A stretch of DNA of 64,000 nt from Skeletonema tropicum (taxonomy: Eukaryota > Bacillariophyta > Thalassiosirophyceae > Thalassiosirales > Thalassiosiraceae), in the NCBI GenBank assembly GCA_037178625.1, contig CM074135.1, positions 1,490,001 to 1,554,000 of the forward strand, written 5' to 3'. The position numbers and the translations under genes are program-made. The notes under the pieces are model-generated. The model worked only from the letters and a program-made list of their open reading frames with translations. It ran no database searches and had not been told where the DNA came from. Each line of letters opens with the position of its first letter. Position 1 is the stretch's first letter. This document shows positions 43,650-54,930 of this stretch, piece by piece.

Positions 43650-46532
43650 ATGGCGACTCCGCGACGTACTCCAGAGCTAAATGACGCCCAAAAGGGCGAC
43701 TTGAGTCTCCTGTGGGAAAGACATGCTCCTCGGCAGGCTCTATCCGTCGGCGGTGGCAGCGACAATGCTCCTCCTTCAGGTGGACGCGGTGGCGGCAGGG
43801 GAAGAGGCAGAGGTCGAGGAGGTCGTGGAGGAGGAGGCGGAGGAGGAGGGGGCAACAAAGGGATTGCCCCTACAACTATCGTAACTGCGCCTCTCGAGGA
43901 TGAGGACTATGAATTCATTTGTCGATTATATTCGTTCATTCGATCCTGTATTGATCGCATTGAGCAGCAGCAAGATGATAATATCATGCAGCAGCAACAA
44001 CAACAACAAAGGAATGATCACAAAAAGACGTGGCAGTCTCTGTCATTTCTATTTCAAAGAGTCAAGCATCCATCATCGAATGCAAGCAACAATAATGCAT
44101 CAACAACATTCATCACTGCTAAAATTACTGGTGGGACCCAAATCATTACACTCGACAATGAATCATTTTTACAAGAGTTCAACACTTACGATGATAATAA
44201 TCACTCATCATCCATCAATAATTTCTCATTCGGTACATATCTCCACCAATATCCAGACCGTGCACTTGCTTCTCTTGGATGTGCCATTGGACTCAACATT
44301 CTAACTCTATGGCGGAGACATCAATCTCTATTGTCATCGACTTCCAACCCACTACAACACAACAACAACAACAATCAACATCCTCATTTAATGACATTAG
44401 ACACTGCCATTTACCGACCACGATTTTACAATCTATCACCCTCCTCACAAATACGCATGGCAAACATTCGTACATCCACAGTGGGGTGTCTAGTCTCACT
44501 CCGTGGGACAGTCACCAAGGCACGTCCCAAGCGGTTACGTGTCCTAGATGCAGGATTTGTTTGTACCAAATGTGGTACACATCAAATCACGCAATTTTTG
44601 GATGGAAAGTATTCCACGCCGGTACGATGTGGAGATATCAAGTGTCGAAGTCAAAAGTTTGTGTTGATACGAAAGATGGCCAATTTTTGTGATGTGCAAG
44701 AGTTGAAGATACAAGAGGTTCGAGAGGAATTTGTGGAGGAGGAGGGTATGGAGGAGAATAATAGTAGTATGGATCATCAGGGGGGCAATCATCCAAATAA
44801 TGTAGATCGGGATGCTGGACGTGCACCTCGACATATGGAAGTGGAGGTGTCCAATGACTTGGTGGATCAGTGTCATGCAGGTGATTCGATTGTTGTTGTT
44901 GGGATTGTTCGTGCGGTAAACTCTGCGTTGGCAAGTGGACGTATGGGTAAGCGGGCGGAAGAGACGAGTACTTACAAGCTGTATGTGGTTGGTCACTCGA
45001 TTGTCAACTTGACATCCGAAGATGGATCGCATGGAGGTCAGGGCAGAGGTAGTAAGCGCAATGGAGATGAACTTGGTGCTGGTGGTGATGGACAGGATGG
45101 GAACAAGCGTCAAAAGTCTTCGTCGTCGTCGTCAAACATGCAATATACCGATCAGCAGCTACAACAAATAGCAAATCTTGCTCATGCCGATCATCGTATG
45201 TATTCAATGCCGACAAGAATGGCATTTCCTTTTGATCTTTTGGTTCGATCTCTTTGTCCGAATATTATTGGGAACGATCTTGTCAAAGCTGGTATTATTC
45301 TCTGCCTGCTTGGAGGCACTCCACCGGAAGTCTCTGGGATAGAAGCACGCAGTGGCATGACAATTCGATCCAATTCGCACATGCTTATCGTAGGAGATCC
45401 AGGCATGGGAAAGAGTCAAATGCTCCTATCCGCAAATCAAGTGGCCGCACGAAGCGTATATGTGGGCGGTAACACTGCTTCGTCGAGAGGATTGACTGTA
45501 TCTTTGACCAAAGAAGCTGGAGGAGACATGGGCATTGAAGCCGGTGCATTGGTTTTGGCAGACCGTGGTGTTTGTTGCTTAGATGAACTTGACAAAATGC
45601 CCAAAACACATCAAGATGGATTGCTTGAGGCAATGGAACAACAACAAGTCTCAATTGCGAAGGCTGGAGTAGTTGCCTCCCTGCCTTCTCGTTGCAGTGT
45701 CATAGGTGCAGCCAACCCCAAATCTGGTCACTACAATATGTCAAAATCAGTCGCAGAAAATCTTAGTATGAATGGGCCATTGTTGTCAAGATTTGACCTT
45801 GTCTTCATTTTGAGGGATGAAGCAGATTCAGATCGAGATCGTATGATCTCAGGAAGTATCATGGGCCGTGTACGCAAGGGCGATTCCCAAAGAGGCAATC
45901 ACCAAGCCAAACAACAGTTAGATGGAAGGATGGCAAGTGCAAACCTGGTACCTATGCAGCATCGCTTGCCATGGGTGAATAACTTTCAAAAGCAGCCATT
46001 ACCCATGCAGCAAGTAAAAGACTACATTGCCTATGCACGTGAGTATTGCAGGCCCAAGATGACCGACGCAGCAGCTGAGGTACTGAGCGATTATTTCATG
46101 AAGTTGAGACACCCTGGAATGAATGAATCGAAAAAGGATAATGTCCCTATTACCACACGTCAACTAGAGGCACTAATCAGATTATCGCAGGCCCGCGCCA
46201 AAGCATGCTTGAGACCGTACGTTTTGAAAGAAGATGCCGAAGATGTAGTGGAACTAATGATTGAGAGTTGCAAGCAAGTCCATATGGATGAAAGTGGCAG
46301 AGTCGATAAGGCGAGAGGAGGCGTAGGTGGGAAGAGTAAGCAACGCAGAGACTTTCTTCAGGCTATGAGAGATTCGGGGCAGTATGAATTTTTATATTCG
46401 GATTTGCAAAGAATCGCTGATAGACTCAGTCTACCAGTTGGTGGCTTCAAAGATTTTATTGAAGATATTCGTGAAGCTGGAGAAATCCAGCGGACATACA
46501 ACGGATCCACAACCATTTACAAATTGTACTAA
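43650..46532 (+). CDS. MCM8: MCM8-type DNA helicase
   Basis: AAA+ helicase that works with MCM9 in homologous recombination repair and meiosis. 960 residues, single exon. An N-terminal Gly/Arg (RGG-like) stretch at 45-70 precedes the MCM N-domain. Zinc ribbon CTKC...CGDIKC near 305-332. The block EVSNDLVDQCHAGDSIVVVG with its IVR continuation is characteristic of MCM8. ATPase: Walker A GDPGMGKSQ near 581, Walker B CLDELDKM near 642, sensor/AANP in IGAANPKSGHY, Arg finger LLSRFDLVF near 712. A C-terminal winged helix ends the protein. Two low-complexity inserts (Gln-rich near 115, Ser/Gly near 480) lengthen it relative to animal MCM8. The gene is intact, with no frame break over 2.9 kb. Confidence 0.92.
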   Translation: MATPRRTPELNDAQKGDLSLLWERHAPRQALSVGGGSDNAPPSGGRGGGRGRGRGRGGRGGGGGGGGGNKGIAPTTIVTAPLEDEDYEFICRLYSFIRSCIDRIEQQQDDNIMQQQQQQQRNDHKKTWQSLSFLFQRVKHPSSNASNNNASTTFITAKITGGTQIITLDNESFLQEFNTYDDNNHSSSINNFSFGTYLHQYPDRALASLGCAIGLNILTLWRRHQSLLSSTSNPLQHNNNNNQHPHLMTLDTAIYRPRFYNLSPSSQIRMANIRTSTVGCLVSLRGTVTKARPKRLRVLDAGFVCTKCGTHQITQFLDGKYSTPVRCGDIKCRSQKFVLIRKMANFCDVQELKIQEVREEFVEEEGMEENNSSMDHQGGNHPNNVDRDAGRAPRHMEVEVSNDLVDQCHAGDSIVVVGIVRAVNSALASGRMGKRAEETSTYKLYVVGHSIVNLTSEDGSHGGQGRGSKRNGDELGAGGDGQDGNKRQKSSSSSSNMQYTDQQLQQIANLAHADHRMYSMPTRMAFPFDLLVRSLCPNIIGNDLVKAGIILCLLGGTPPEVSGIEARSGMTIRSNSHMLIVGDPGMGKSQMLLSANQVAARSVYVGGNTASSRGLTVSLTKEAGGDMGIEAGALVLADRGVCCLDELDKMPKTHQDGLLEAMEQQQVSIAKAGVVASLPSRCSVIGAANPKSGHYNMSKSVAENLSMNGPLLSRFDLVFILRDEADSDRDRMISGSIMGRVRKGDSQRGNHQAKQQLDGRMASANLVPMQHRLPWVNNFQKQPLPMQQVKDYIAYAREYCRPKMTDAAAEVLSDYFMKLRHPGMNESKKDNVPITTRQLEALIRLSQARAKACLRPYVLKEDAEDVVELMIESCKQVHMDESGRVDKARGGVGGKSKQRRDFLQAMRDSGQYEFLYSDLQRIADRLSLPVGGFKDFIEDIREAGEIQRTYNGSTTIYKLY

Positions 46533-46578
46533 TGATTTCATAATTATCATATCAAAGGTTTACTAGTGCCAATTCACC

Positions 46579-47912
46579 CTAAAAGACATTAGCCAGAGGG
46601 TCTTCTGGGACTACAATGGCTTCTTTCCGTTTCTTTCTTTGTCTTTCAGCGCCCTTCCTTCTCACGTACTCTTCACCCTTCTTCTTCTTCTCCATGCTGC
46701 GAATAACATTAGGATTGACGAAGTCGTCGTTTTGCCAGAGAGTTTGTCCACCAAATGATCCACGAAAGATGCGAATAGGGTTGAGAACAAATCGAGGTCC
46801 AATTTCAATGAGTGAAGTGGCATGAGTTTGTCCAGTGAGCTTCTTCTGCGCGTGTGCTTCTTTGGCAGTTGTGGCTGCTTCTTCCATGATTTGATAGTTG
46901 CGCACCCAAATCTGTTAGAAAGAGAGAGAAGGAGAAGAAGAATAAAAAGAGATGTCAGACGACTGCAGTAAATGCTGTGTATAAGTGCCAGGGCATTGCG
47001 CAAGTGTCTCATTCCATCGTAGTCTTAAAACGATGTGTCTTCACTGAAAGTCAGACATACGCTCGTCGTTTATAATCATCGACACTGCATTACACACACA
47101 CACAGATTTCAACGCATACAACACAACGTACCTTTCCATCAGCATAATAAAACCCCATCACCCTATCTACAAAAGGCTTGCTCTTCGGATGCCCTCTCGG
47201 CGTACCAAACACATCTACCATCAAATGCTTGACTATCTTCAAATGATCCAGGGTATCAAACGCTTTATCGAAGGATAAGATCGGACGAGATCCCTTCATA
47301 CAATTTCCAGTCATTTTCAGCTCATCCATGGTGTGAATATTGGTAATGTGAAATTTGACCGATGGTCCTCCTGTAATCATAAGTTGCTTCTTTGAAATGT
47401 TTCCAGTTTCATCCTCATTGTATGCCGAGTTAGCATGGGAGGTCCTGCCTAACCAAAGGTATCCATCCTGGCCTCTCTTTCTGCATTCCAAGAATAGAGC
47501 AGTATGGCATCCCTCTCACCTCGGCAATTTCATTGACTGCTGCTCCATACCCTCCACCGGCAGAACCATTGGAGTAGTTCTTGCCAACATCTAATTTACT
47601 CTCCTTCTTGCTGTGCGGGATGAGTGTTCGTAGATCTTCGAGCAGATGGCGATAGCGAGCAGTGATACCTCGTGATGAGAGGAGTAGAAGACGTTGTTTG
47701 TTGTGGTATCTTCCATCAGATGTGATGGATGATCGAATGACAGGTGCTGGGATGATGGGTTCGGCTACTTCATCTTCTTCCTCCGTGGAAATGTTTTCGT
47801 CGTCACTATCTTGCTGTTGCGGCTGCTGCTCTTCCTCCTCCTCCTCCTCGCTACTAACAGCTTCCTCTTCTCCTTCCTCCGGCTCGGGCTCTTGCTTGCG
47901 TTTCTTTGCCAT
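46579..47912 (-). CDS. BRX1: Ribosome-biogenesis factor BRX1 (Brix domain), with one apparent +1 frameshift
   Basis: Nucleolar 60S assembly factor. Start at 47912 (MAKKRKQEPEPEEG), acidic N-terminus, then the Brix domain: RLLLLSSRGITARYRHLLED, then DGYLWLGRTSH, GPSVKFHITNIHTMDELK, MKGSRPILSF and SLIEIGPRFVLNPIRIF. A 220-bp intron (46912-47131) joins YYADGK to IWVRNYQI in phase. Near 47510 the frame moves +1: GGG-A-TGC-CAT would read RG-CHTALFLECRKRGQ once one base is ignored, which matches the family; without that the frame soon ends. Single-copy and essential in model eukaryotes, so a true knockout is unlikely. Shares a 283-bp upstream region with the gene at 48196. Confidence 0.87.
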
Positions 47913-48195
47913 GATTTCTACTGCTTGCTTTGATTTGTGCAAGAGCAAGGTCGATGTCGATGGCTCGATGAAAAAGTTCTTCGAGAAGATTGCTTGGTTG
48001 GCGTCTGTCCCAGTCCGTCGCCCCCTTTTTACCCCCTGTTTTGGATTTGGATTTTAGATTTTTTGTCACTTCAATGCCCGCAAGCAATGCCATCAACAAG
48101 AAGTAATATAGGTGTCTTTTAAGAATATAAAGTGATTAGTTTAGGATGGTAGTCAGGAGGGCACCTATATTGATTGATAGGGTTACGATACAGCC

Positions 48196-49107
48196 ATGAT
48201 GTTGGGGACGATGATATCAACTGGCAGCAAGCAGACATTATTGCAATTAGGGTATCGCAATATATCGTACTTGAAAGGACGGTCATGTGCTCCTCTGCAT
48301 CGCTTCGTCCATTTGCAACAACAATCACACCAAAGCAACAATAGATTTTTGTCATCTTCTGCAACTGTTGTCGAGGCAGAGGAACCATCGACGCGTACAT
48401 ACGAGGAACTAATCAGCAACCGAAATAATAATCCTTCCGAAGAAAATCATGACGATAAGCCTGTTGTACAAAAGAAGAAGAAGAAATTCACATACGGGCA
48501 CATTCGGTGGATTAATAGAGAAAAAGAGTATGCAATAATCAGAGATGAGGTGTCCAATGAAAAAATATACCTAAACTTTCGATACATCGATACCAGCGAA
48601 ACTGCACGACTTAATGCAAAATATATTCAACCAGTCTTCAACAGCGGCACGCGTGTTAGGTTCCAGGTAAGGCCAAATCCAAATGGCAGCGGGGCCATGA
48701 CAGCCTACGACGTACAACGTTGGAATGGCAACAAGATTCCATTGCTTCATTACAAAGATGCGTTACAAATCGCATTAAAAGCTAGGGCGTGGTTAGGTCA
48801 TAGATGTTATGAAATATTAGACGAAGAAGAGGATGCAGCAGCAATATCGGAAAAAATTCGCATCGCCTACGAAGAGACGAATAAGTCGACCGAGTGGGCA
48901 AGGAGTCAGCTTGTAGACTCTAATAATATTATCAGAGAGTGTAAAGCTGAGCTTGGCAATGAAGTGTTTGATATTTTGGAAAATATATACCAGATTGATG
49001 ATGTCGAGAGAAGGGTTGAAGAGGCTTTCATGCGGTGTGAGAGAACTTTGAACGAGCTTGAACTTTTGGGTGTTCGTGAGGAAGGAAAGGAATCTCTAGA
49101 TAAATAG
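48196..49107 (+). CDS. Cold-shock/OB-fold-like protein, probably mitochondrial
   Basis: 303 residues, single exon. The N-terminus is basic and Ser/Gln-rich without acidic residues for 60 positions (LGYRNISYLKGRSCAPLHRF), suggesting a mitochondrial presequence. Residues about 95-175 (FTYGHIRWINREKEYAIIRD, then EKIYLNFRYI and GTRVRFQVRPNPNG) resemble a cold-shock domain, whose RNP-like strands would bind single-stranded nucleic acid. The C-terminal half is helical and charged (possible coiled coil). The domain call is by pattern, not certain. Confidence 0.65.
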   Translation: MMLGTMISTGSKQTLLQLGYRNISYLKGRSCAPLHRFVHLQQQSHQSNNRFLSSSATVVEAEEPSTRTYEELISNRNNNPSEENHDDKPVVQKKKKKFTYGHIRWINREKEYAIIRDEVSNEKIYLNFRYIDTSETARLNAKYIQPVFNSGTRVRFQVRPNPNGSGAMTAYDVQRWNGNKIPLLHYKDALQIALKARAWLGHRCYEILDEEEDAAAISEKIRIAYEETNKSTEWARSQLVDSNNIIRECKAELGNEVFDILENIYQIDDVERRVEEAFMRCERTLNELELLGVREEGKESLDK

Positions 49108-49661
49108 AATGTAATGTTTGCCATATCATATCAAAAGACTGCATTGAAGGTACAAAATGATGACATTGCTTTTCGCTTCAACTACAGCGTATGTTTCTAA
49201 AACTCTCCAGCAATCAACTTCGCTGATCCAATTTTTGAGGAGGAGGAGGTGAGGCGTGGTGCCACGCAAGTGATTGCGATCAAACAAAGATGCGTCGTCA
49301 AAGCTGGACCGTTGTGGATACACTTATACTTATCTACCTCCAGCTAAACTCTCATTCTGTTATATTATTACCTCCTTGAGAGTTTAGCTTGAGTGAGAGT
49401 GCCTTGTGCAATCAATCTGTGCGAAGGATGTCCCATTCGGGTCGGGCTGTCCCTGAAGGACATTTGCGTCCGGTAGTCTGGCCCTGGCCACAAAAAAAAA
49501 ATTTTCGCACCAATCACCTCCTCGACCTCGACAATTAGCATGCATATCGAATGATACCATTGCCATTGCCATTGTCAAGGAAGAAGTAGTTTCCTAGCCA
49601 ATCCATCTACGCCGAATGTCAAGCTGGTGTGTATATCTAAAGCAACTATAGAAGAACAACA
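49108..49661. other. Intergenic, no gene seen
   Basis: Contains a small palindrome GCGTGGTGCCACGC (49254-49267) and an A9/T4 run near 49492. No coding signal. Confidence 0.4.
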
Positions 49662-52257
49662 ATGATGGAGAAAAAGAAGGCAAGCTCCAAAGCAGCCGAT
49701 CCTCGTACGCTATTCGTCAAGTTTCATCCTCCATCAGCAGTCATCACGCGACAACATCTATCCGACCATTTTTCCAACTATGGCCCTATCAACCGCGCAT
49801 CTGTGATTCGTCAGAAGCAATCAAAGCAAAGCTATGAGCAAGAAGAAGATGGGGACGAGAAACCCAATTTGGACCGTGGGTCGAGGGGCTTTGGATTTGT
49901 TCGTTTTGTGCATGAAGATGATGCCAAAGCTGCTGCGGAGGCGATAGCGAAGAAATCTGGAGGAAAGAAGAGTGGTGAAGTGATGGTCGTTGATGGAGTC
50001 AAGTACAGGTTGCATGCAGAGAGGGCAGTTGATGCAGCTACGTCATCTGCGAAGAAAGAAAAGGAAGAAGTTGTTGAAGAAGATGTCTCCGCTGCCGATG
50101 CATCATCGTCCAAGATGGATCCAGCAGCATTCAAAGCTGAAGTGAAACGCAAGCGAACATCTCGAGTCATTATTCGCAATCTTAGCTTCTATGCAAACGA
50201 AAAGCACATCAAATCTACAATGGAATCGACCTTTGGACCTGTGGCTGAAGTTAATTTGCCACTCGTCCCGACTCTTCCCGATGAAGCACAGAACAACAAA
50301 AAGAGCAATGTTCCCCGCCATAGAGGATTTGCGTTCGTTACATTTGCCAGTGCTGCGTCTGCAAAGAAGGCTGTTGAGAAGGGAAGTGAAGTCAAGATTA
50401 AGAACCGTTTGGTGGCGATTGACTTTAGTGTGAGTAAACAGGAGCATCAGAAGATGATGAAGGAAGCTGAAAAAAAGGAAGAGAGTGACTCTGACAGTAG
50501 TTCTTCTGACAGTGAAGATGAGGATGAAGAGGATAAAGATGATGCTGGATCTGACGAAAACAGTGATAGTGGAAGCTCAGATTCAGAGAGCTGAAGAAGG
50601 TAGTGATTCTGAAGATGAATCTGATGAAGAGGATGAATCTGATGAAGAGGGTGAAAGTAAAGCTACCAAAGAGAAAGCAACCCCCAAGTTCGATGCAAAT
50701 GAGGCTCAGCGCACTCTATTTCTACGAAATATTCCTTTTGATGCCACTCGTCACGACTATATTTGAGCTCTTCCGAGAATTTGGGCGAATCCAAGCTGTT
50801 TATCTTGTGAAGGATCCCAAGTCGGGTGTCTTCAGAGGGACCGCATTTGTCAGGTTCGAGAATGAGAAGGGCACTGCTGCGGCGCTGGAGGCATCAGGCG
50901 CTGGTGACAAAGATCAAAATGATACTTTTGTTAGTAGTAAAAATATTGCTGTTGGGCTTGGTCAGAATGGTAGCATGAGCAGTCTATCACTGAAAGGTAG
51001 GCCAATTTTGGTGGATTTGGCAGTAGATCGAACCACAGCATCTTCGCTGGCTGTTCAGCGCGATGAGGACGGCAAACCAATTAAGAAAATGATTGGAAAA
51101 GATCGGCGCAACCTGTATCTAAAGAACGAGGGCCGTGTATCCAGCTCTGCCGATGGTGCCAGTGCTGCTTCTGCAGGTGCTAAGCATGGTGGAGTTTGGG
51201 AAGATTTGCCTCCAGCTGATCGTGCCAAACGTGAACGCGCATTTGCAGATAAATCAACCAAGCTTCGCAGCCCTCTCTTTTTTATCAATCCAACACGAAT
51301 TAGCATTCGTAATCTTGGGAAGCATGTAAATGAAGCCGCATCTGAAGAAGCTGGCTTTCCGGGCGTTGCAGACTGGGTTGGAGCAAAAGCTAGTCACACC
51401 CAAGGATGCAGTAGCTCATTGGAGAGCTAAGGGTGATCTAGCTCACAGTGAGGTGATGAGGCGGGCCACCGATATGAGTCTCGTAGTCCCTCCCCTTGAT
51501 GAAAAGAATGTGAAGCTCTCAATTCCATCAGTGTTTGTTGACCGTGCTGTATCTGACGGGCAAAAGGCTATTGATGCTCCAAGCAAAGGTTTTGGTTTTG
51601 TCGAGTTTACTCATCATGCCCATGCTTTGGCTGCGTTGAGGCAGCTAAACAATAACCCAGCGTATTCAGCAGAGTATGCTGCTGGGGGCAAGAAAGCTGC
51701 AGAGATGCAAAAACGAGGGAAGAAAGGAAAGAAAATGAAAAATGATAGTAAAGAAGGAGCAGAATTCCTTGGTGAAGATGGCAAAGTCTATCTTCCTCGT
51801 CTAATTGTTGAATTTGCGGTAAGAATGTTACATGTGTACCATGGTATTTTATTTTACTGCCAAGCAGCTAACAATTTCTTTGCATGAACATTTCGTGGCT
51901 GCGCAGGTCGAAAACAAAGTGAAAGCAAGACAACAAGCAGAGAAGGTAGCACAAAAGGAAGCAAACAAAATAAAACAAAAGATTGAAAAGAGGGAAAAGG
52001 GTGACAAAAAGAGGAACAAAACTCAGAAAGGTCGTGGAGCGCTGCAGCGAGAAAAGAAGCGTGCTCGAAAGGAAGAAGAAGCAAATAAAGTGAATGAAAC
52101 AAGCAACGAAATAGAGAAATTAGAAGAGACAGCCGAAAACCAGCCGTAAAAGAAACAAAAAATGTTGAAGCCTCCCAAGAAGCGAAAGAGAGATAAAGAT
52201 GGCCTTGACGACCTGATCAATGAGTACAAAGTCATCATTCACAAAGGGAATAACTGA
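49662..52257 (+). CDS. RBM28/Nop4-type nucleolar RNA-binding protein, with three +1 frameshifts and an in-frame TAA
   Basis: Four-RRM protein of 60S ribosome assembly. RRM1 (RTLFVKFHPPS, SRGFGFVRF), RRM2 (RVIIRNLSFYANEKH, RGFAFVTF), an acidic linker, RRM3 (RTLFLRNIPFDATRHD, GTAFVRF), RRM4 (RISIRNLGKHVNEA, KGFGFVEF). The frame moves +1 after SSDSES (TGA 50592-50594), after ATRHDYI (TGA 50764-50766), and near 51330 between KHVNEA and HLKKLAF. Each time homology resumes at once. An 88-bp intron (51819-51906) precedes a basic coiled tail. The frame stops at TAA 52147-52149, but the same frame continues KKQKMLKPPKKRKRDKDGLD to a stop at 52257, like an NLS-rich Nop4 tail. Either the sequence is faulty or this locus is decaying. 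Confidence 0.8.
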
Positions 52258-52439
52258 CAGTACAGTAGGGGATGAGAAAACAAGCTCTACAACAACTGCA
52301 GATAGATCGTATGTTGCAAAGAAGAGATGGTTCGAATAGGCAGTAAAACCTCTTGGAGTCTTTTTGTCAACCGTAAAGGATATTCACTACGTAAAAACAA
52401 CTAACACGAATCATTCACAACAATGATACTAAAGTAAAT

Positions 52440-52765
52440 AAACCACAAGAGCCGGCTCATGCACCTATTGACAACAATATACTTGATTTGATGAGAACAT
52501 GCTGCTGGGGAACCCATGCTGGACCTCTCAGATCAGCTACAAGTCTGAAGAATCGCTTCTACCTACGCTAGCCGTCTGAGAAAAATTTATGACATTCTAC
52601 CTATACTACACAACCGAGTAGAATGGGCAAAAGAAGCGGCTCGTGCGCGTATTCACGACGGTGAATACGATATGCTAAACCGAAGTGCTGCGAACAGGTA
52701 AAATTGGACCTCTCATATCAGCTACGAATCTATAAAATCACTTCTACCTACGCGAGCAATCTGAG
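52440..52765 (-). repeat. Inverted, diverged satellite monomers at the left edge of the array
   Basis: Segments such as GGACCTCTCATATCAGCTAC (52699) and GAAGCGGCTCGTGC (52633) are reverse complements of array blocks (GTAGCTAATATGAGAGGTCC, GCATGAGCCGCTTC). The orientation switches near 52765. Confidence 0.85.
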
Positions 52766-53705
52766 CAGTGCTAAGGCTGAAATACTAGACAAGCTCATAT
52801 GTACCGCTCAGACTACTAGCGTCCATAGAAGCGATGCTACAACCTCGTAGCTAATGTGAGATGTCCAGTTCCAGTGTGGGCTGGCCAGCAGCACCGCATT
52901 CTACCAAAACGTATCTATCGCCGCCAGTATGGGCATGAGCCGCTTCTAGTGGCCCATTATAGTCGGCGGTGATACTAGACAACCACATATGTACCGCTTA
53001 AACGATTAGCGTCCGCAAAAGCGATGCTACAGTTTCGTAGCTAATATGAGAGGTCCAATGTGGGCTGGCCAGCAGCACCACATTTTACCAAATCGTATCT
53101 ATCGCCGCCAGTATGGGCATGAGCCGCTTCTAGTGGCACATTCTGGTCCCAGCATCCCTAGAAAAGCTCATATGTACCGCTTAAACAATTAGCGTCCACA
53201 GAAGCGATGCTACAGTTTCGTAGCTAATATGAGAGGTCCAATGTGGGCTGGCCAGCAGCACCACATTCTACCAAATCGTATCTATCGCCGTCGGTATAAG
53301 CACGAGCCGTTGCTAGTGGCCCATTATGGTCGTCGTTGATACTAGACAAGCTTATTTGTACTGCTCAGACGACTAGCGTCCGTAGAACCGATGATACAAC
53401 CTCGTAGCTGATCTGAGAGGTCCAGTTCCAGTGTGGGCTGGCCAGCAACAGCACATTCTACCAAATCGTATCTATCGCCGTCGGAATGGGCACGAGCCGG
53501 TGCTAATGGCCCATTATTGTCGTCGTTGCTACTAGACAAGCTCATTTGTACTGCTCAGACGACTAGCGTCCGTAGAACCGATGATACAATCTCGTAGCTG
53601 ATGTGTGAGGTCCAGTGTGGGTGTGGGCTGGCCAGCAGCACCGCATTCTACCAAATCGTATCTATCGCCGTCGGTATAAGCACAAGCCGTTGCTAGTGGC
53701 CCATT

Positions 53706-53888
53706 CGATGTGAGCGAGCGAAGCGAGTGAACACTTCAACTACTTAAACTGCAAGATGTAACCTATCCCAGTAGACAATATCTATTTTACTTTCGCCGCT
53801 CGGAAGTAATAGGATAAAGATTCAATTATTGTTGAGTACTTCAGGGCTCTCCAGTACATTATCGTTTTATTTTACAACTTACACTGAT
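53706..53888. repeat. Non-satellite 183-bp block inside the array, copy 1
   Basis: Starts CGATGTGAGCGAGCGAAGCG and is unrelated to the monomer. It recurs almost unchanged 1,042 bp downstream, so the array has higher-order repeats. Confidence 0.9.
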
Positions 53889-54747
53889 GGCGGTGATACT
53901 AGACAAGCTTATTTGTACTGCTCAGACGACTAGCGTCTCGTATCTATCGCCGTCGGAATGGGCACGAGCCGGTGCTAGTGGCCCATTATAGTCGTCGTTG
54001 ATACTCGACAAGCTCATTTGTACTGCTCAGACGACTAGCGTCCGCAGAAGCGATGCTACAGGTTCGTATCTAATGTGAGAGGTTTATCTTGGGCTTGGGC
54101 TGGCCAGCAGCACCGCATTCTACAAAATCGTATCTATCGCTGCCAGTATGGGCATGAGCCGCTTCTAGTGGCCCATTCTAGTCACCAGCATCCCTAGCCA
54201 AGCTCATATGTACCTCTTAGACGACTAGCGTCAGCAGAAGCGATGCTACAGTTTCGTAGCTAATATGAGAGGTCCAGTTCCAGTGCCCGCTGGCCAGCAG
54301 CACCACAATCTACCAAATCGTATCTATCGCCGTCGGTATAAGCACGAGCCGTTGCTAGTGGCCCATTATAGTCGTCGTTGATACTAGACAAGCTTATTTG
54401 TACTGCTCAGACGACTAGCGTCCGCAGAAGCGATGATACAACCTCGTAGCTGATCTGAGAGGTCCAGTTCCAGTTTGGGCTGGCCAGCACCAGCACATTC
54501 TACCAAATCGTATCTATCGCCGTCGGTATAAGCACGAGCCGTTGCTAGTGGCCCATTATGGTCGTCGTTGATACTAGACAAGCTTATTTGTACTGCTCAG
54601 ACGACTAGCGTCCGTAGAACCGATGATACAACCTCGTAGCTGATCTGAGAGGTCCAGTTCCAGTGTGGGCTGGCCAGCACCAGCACATTCTACCAAATCG
54701 TATCTATCGCCGTCGGTATAAGCACAAGCCGTTGCTAGTGGCGCATT

Positions 54748-54930
54748 CGATGTGAGCGAGCGAAGCGAGTGAACACTTCAACTACTTAAACTGCAAGATG
54801 TAACCTATCCCAGTAGACAATATCTATTTTACTTTCGCCGCTCGGAAGTAATAGGATAAAGATTCAATTATTGTTGAGTACTTCAGGGCTCTCCAGTACA
54901 TTATCGTTTTATTTTACAACTTACACTGAT
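54748..54930. repeat. Non-satellite 183-bp block inside the array, copy 2
   Basis: Second copy of the block at 53706-53888, with the same flanking monomers. Confidence 0.9.

Noticed and set aside
3857..52257. Pure Euplotes-like frameshifting only at stop codons
   Set aside because: Several shifts (BRX1, BT1, two or three in the HA gene, the third in RBM28) clearly take place before any stop, so stop-dependent slippage cannot explain all cases.
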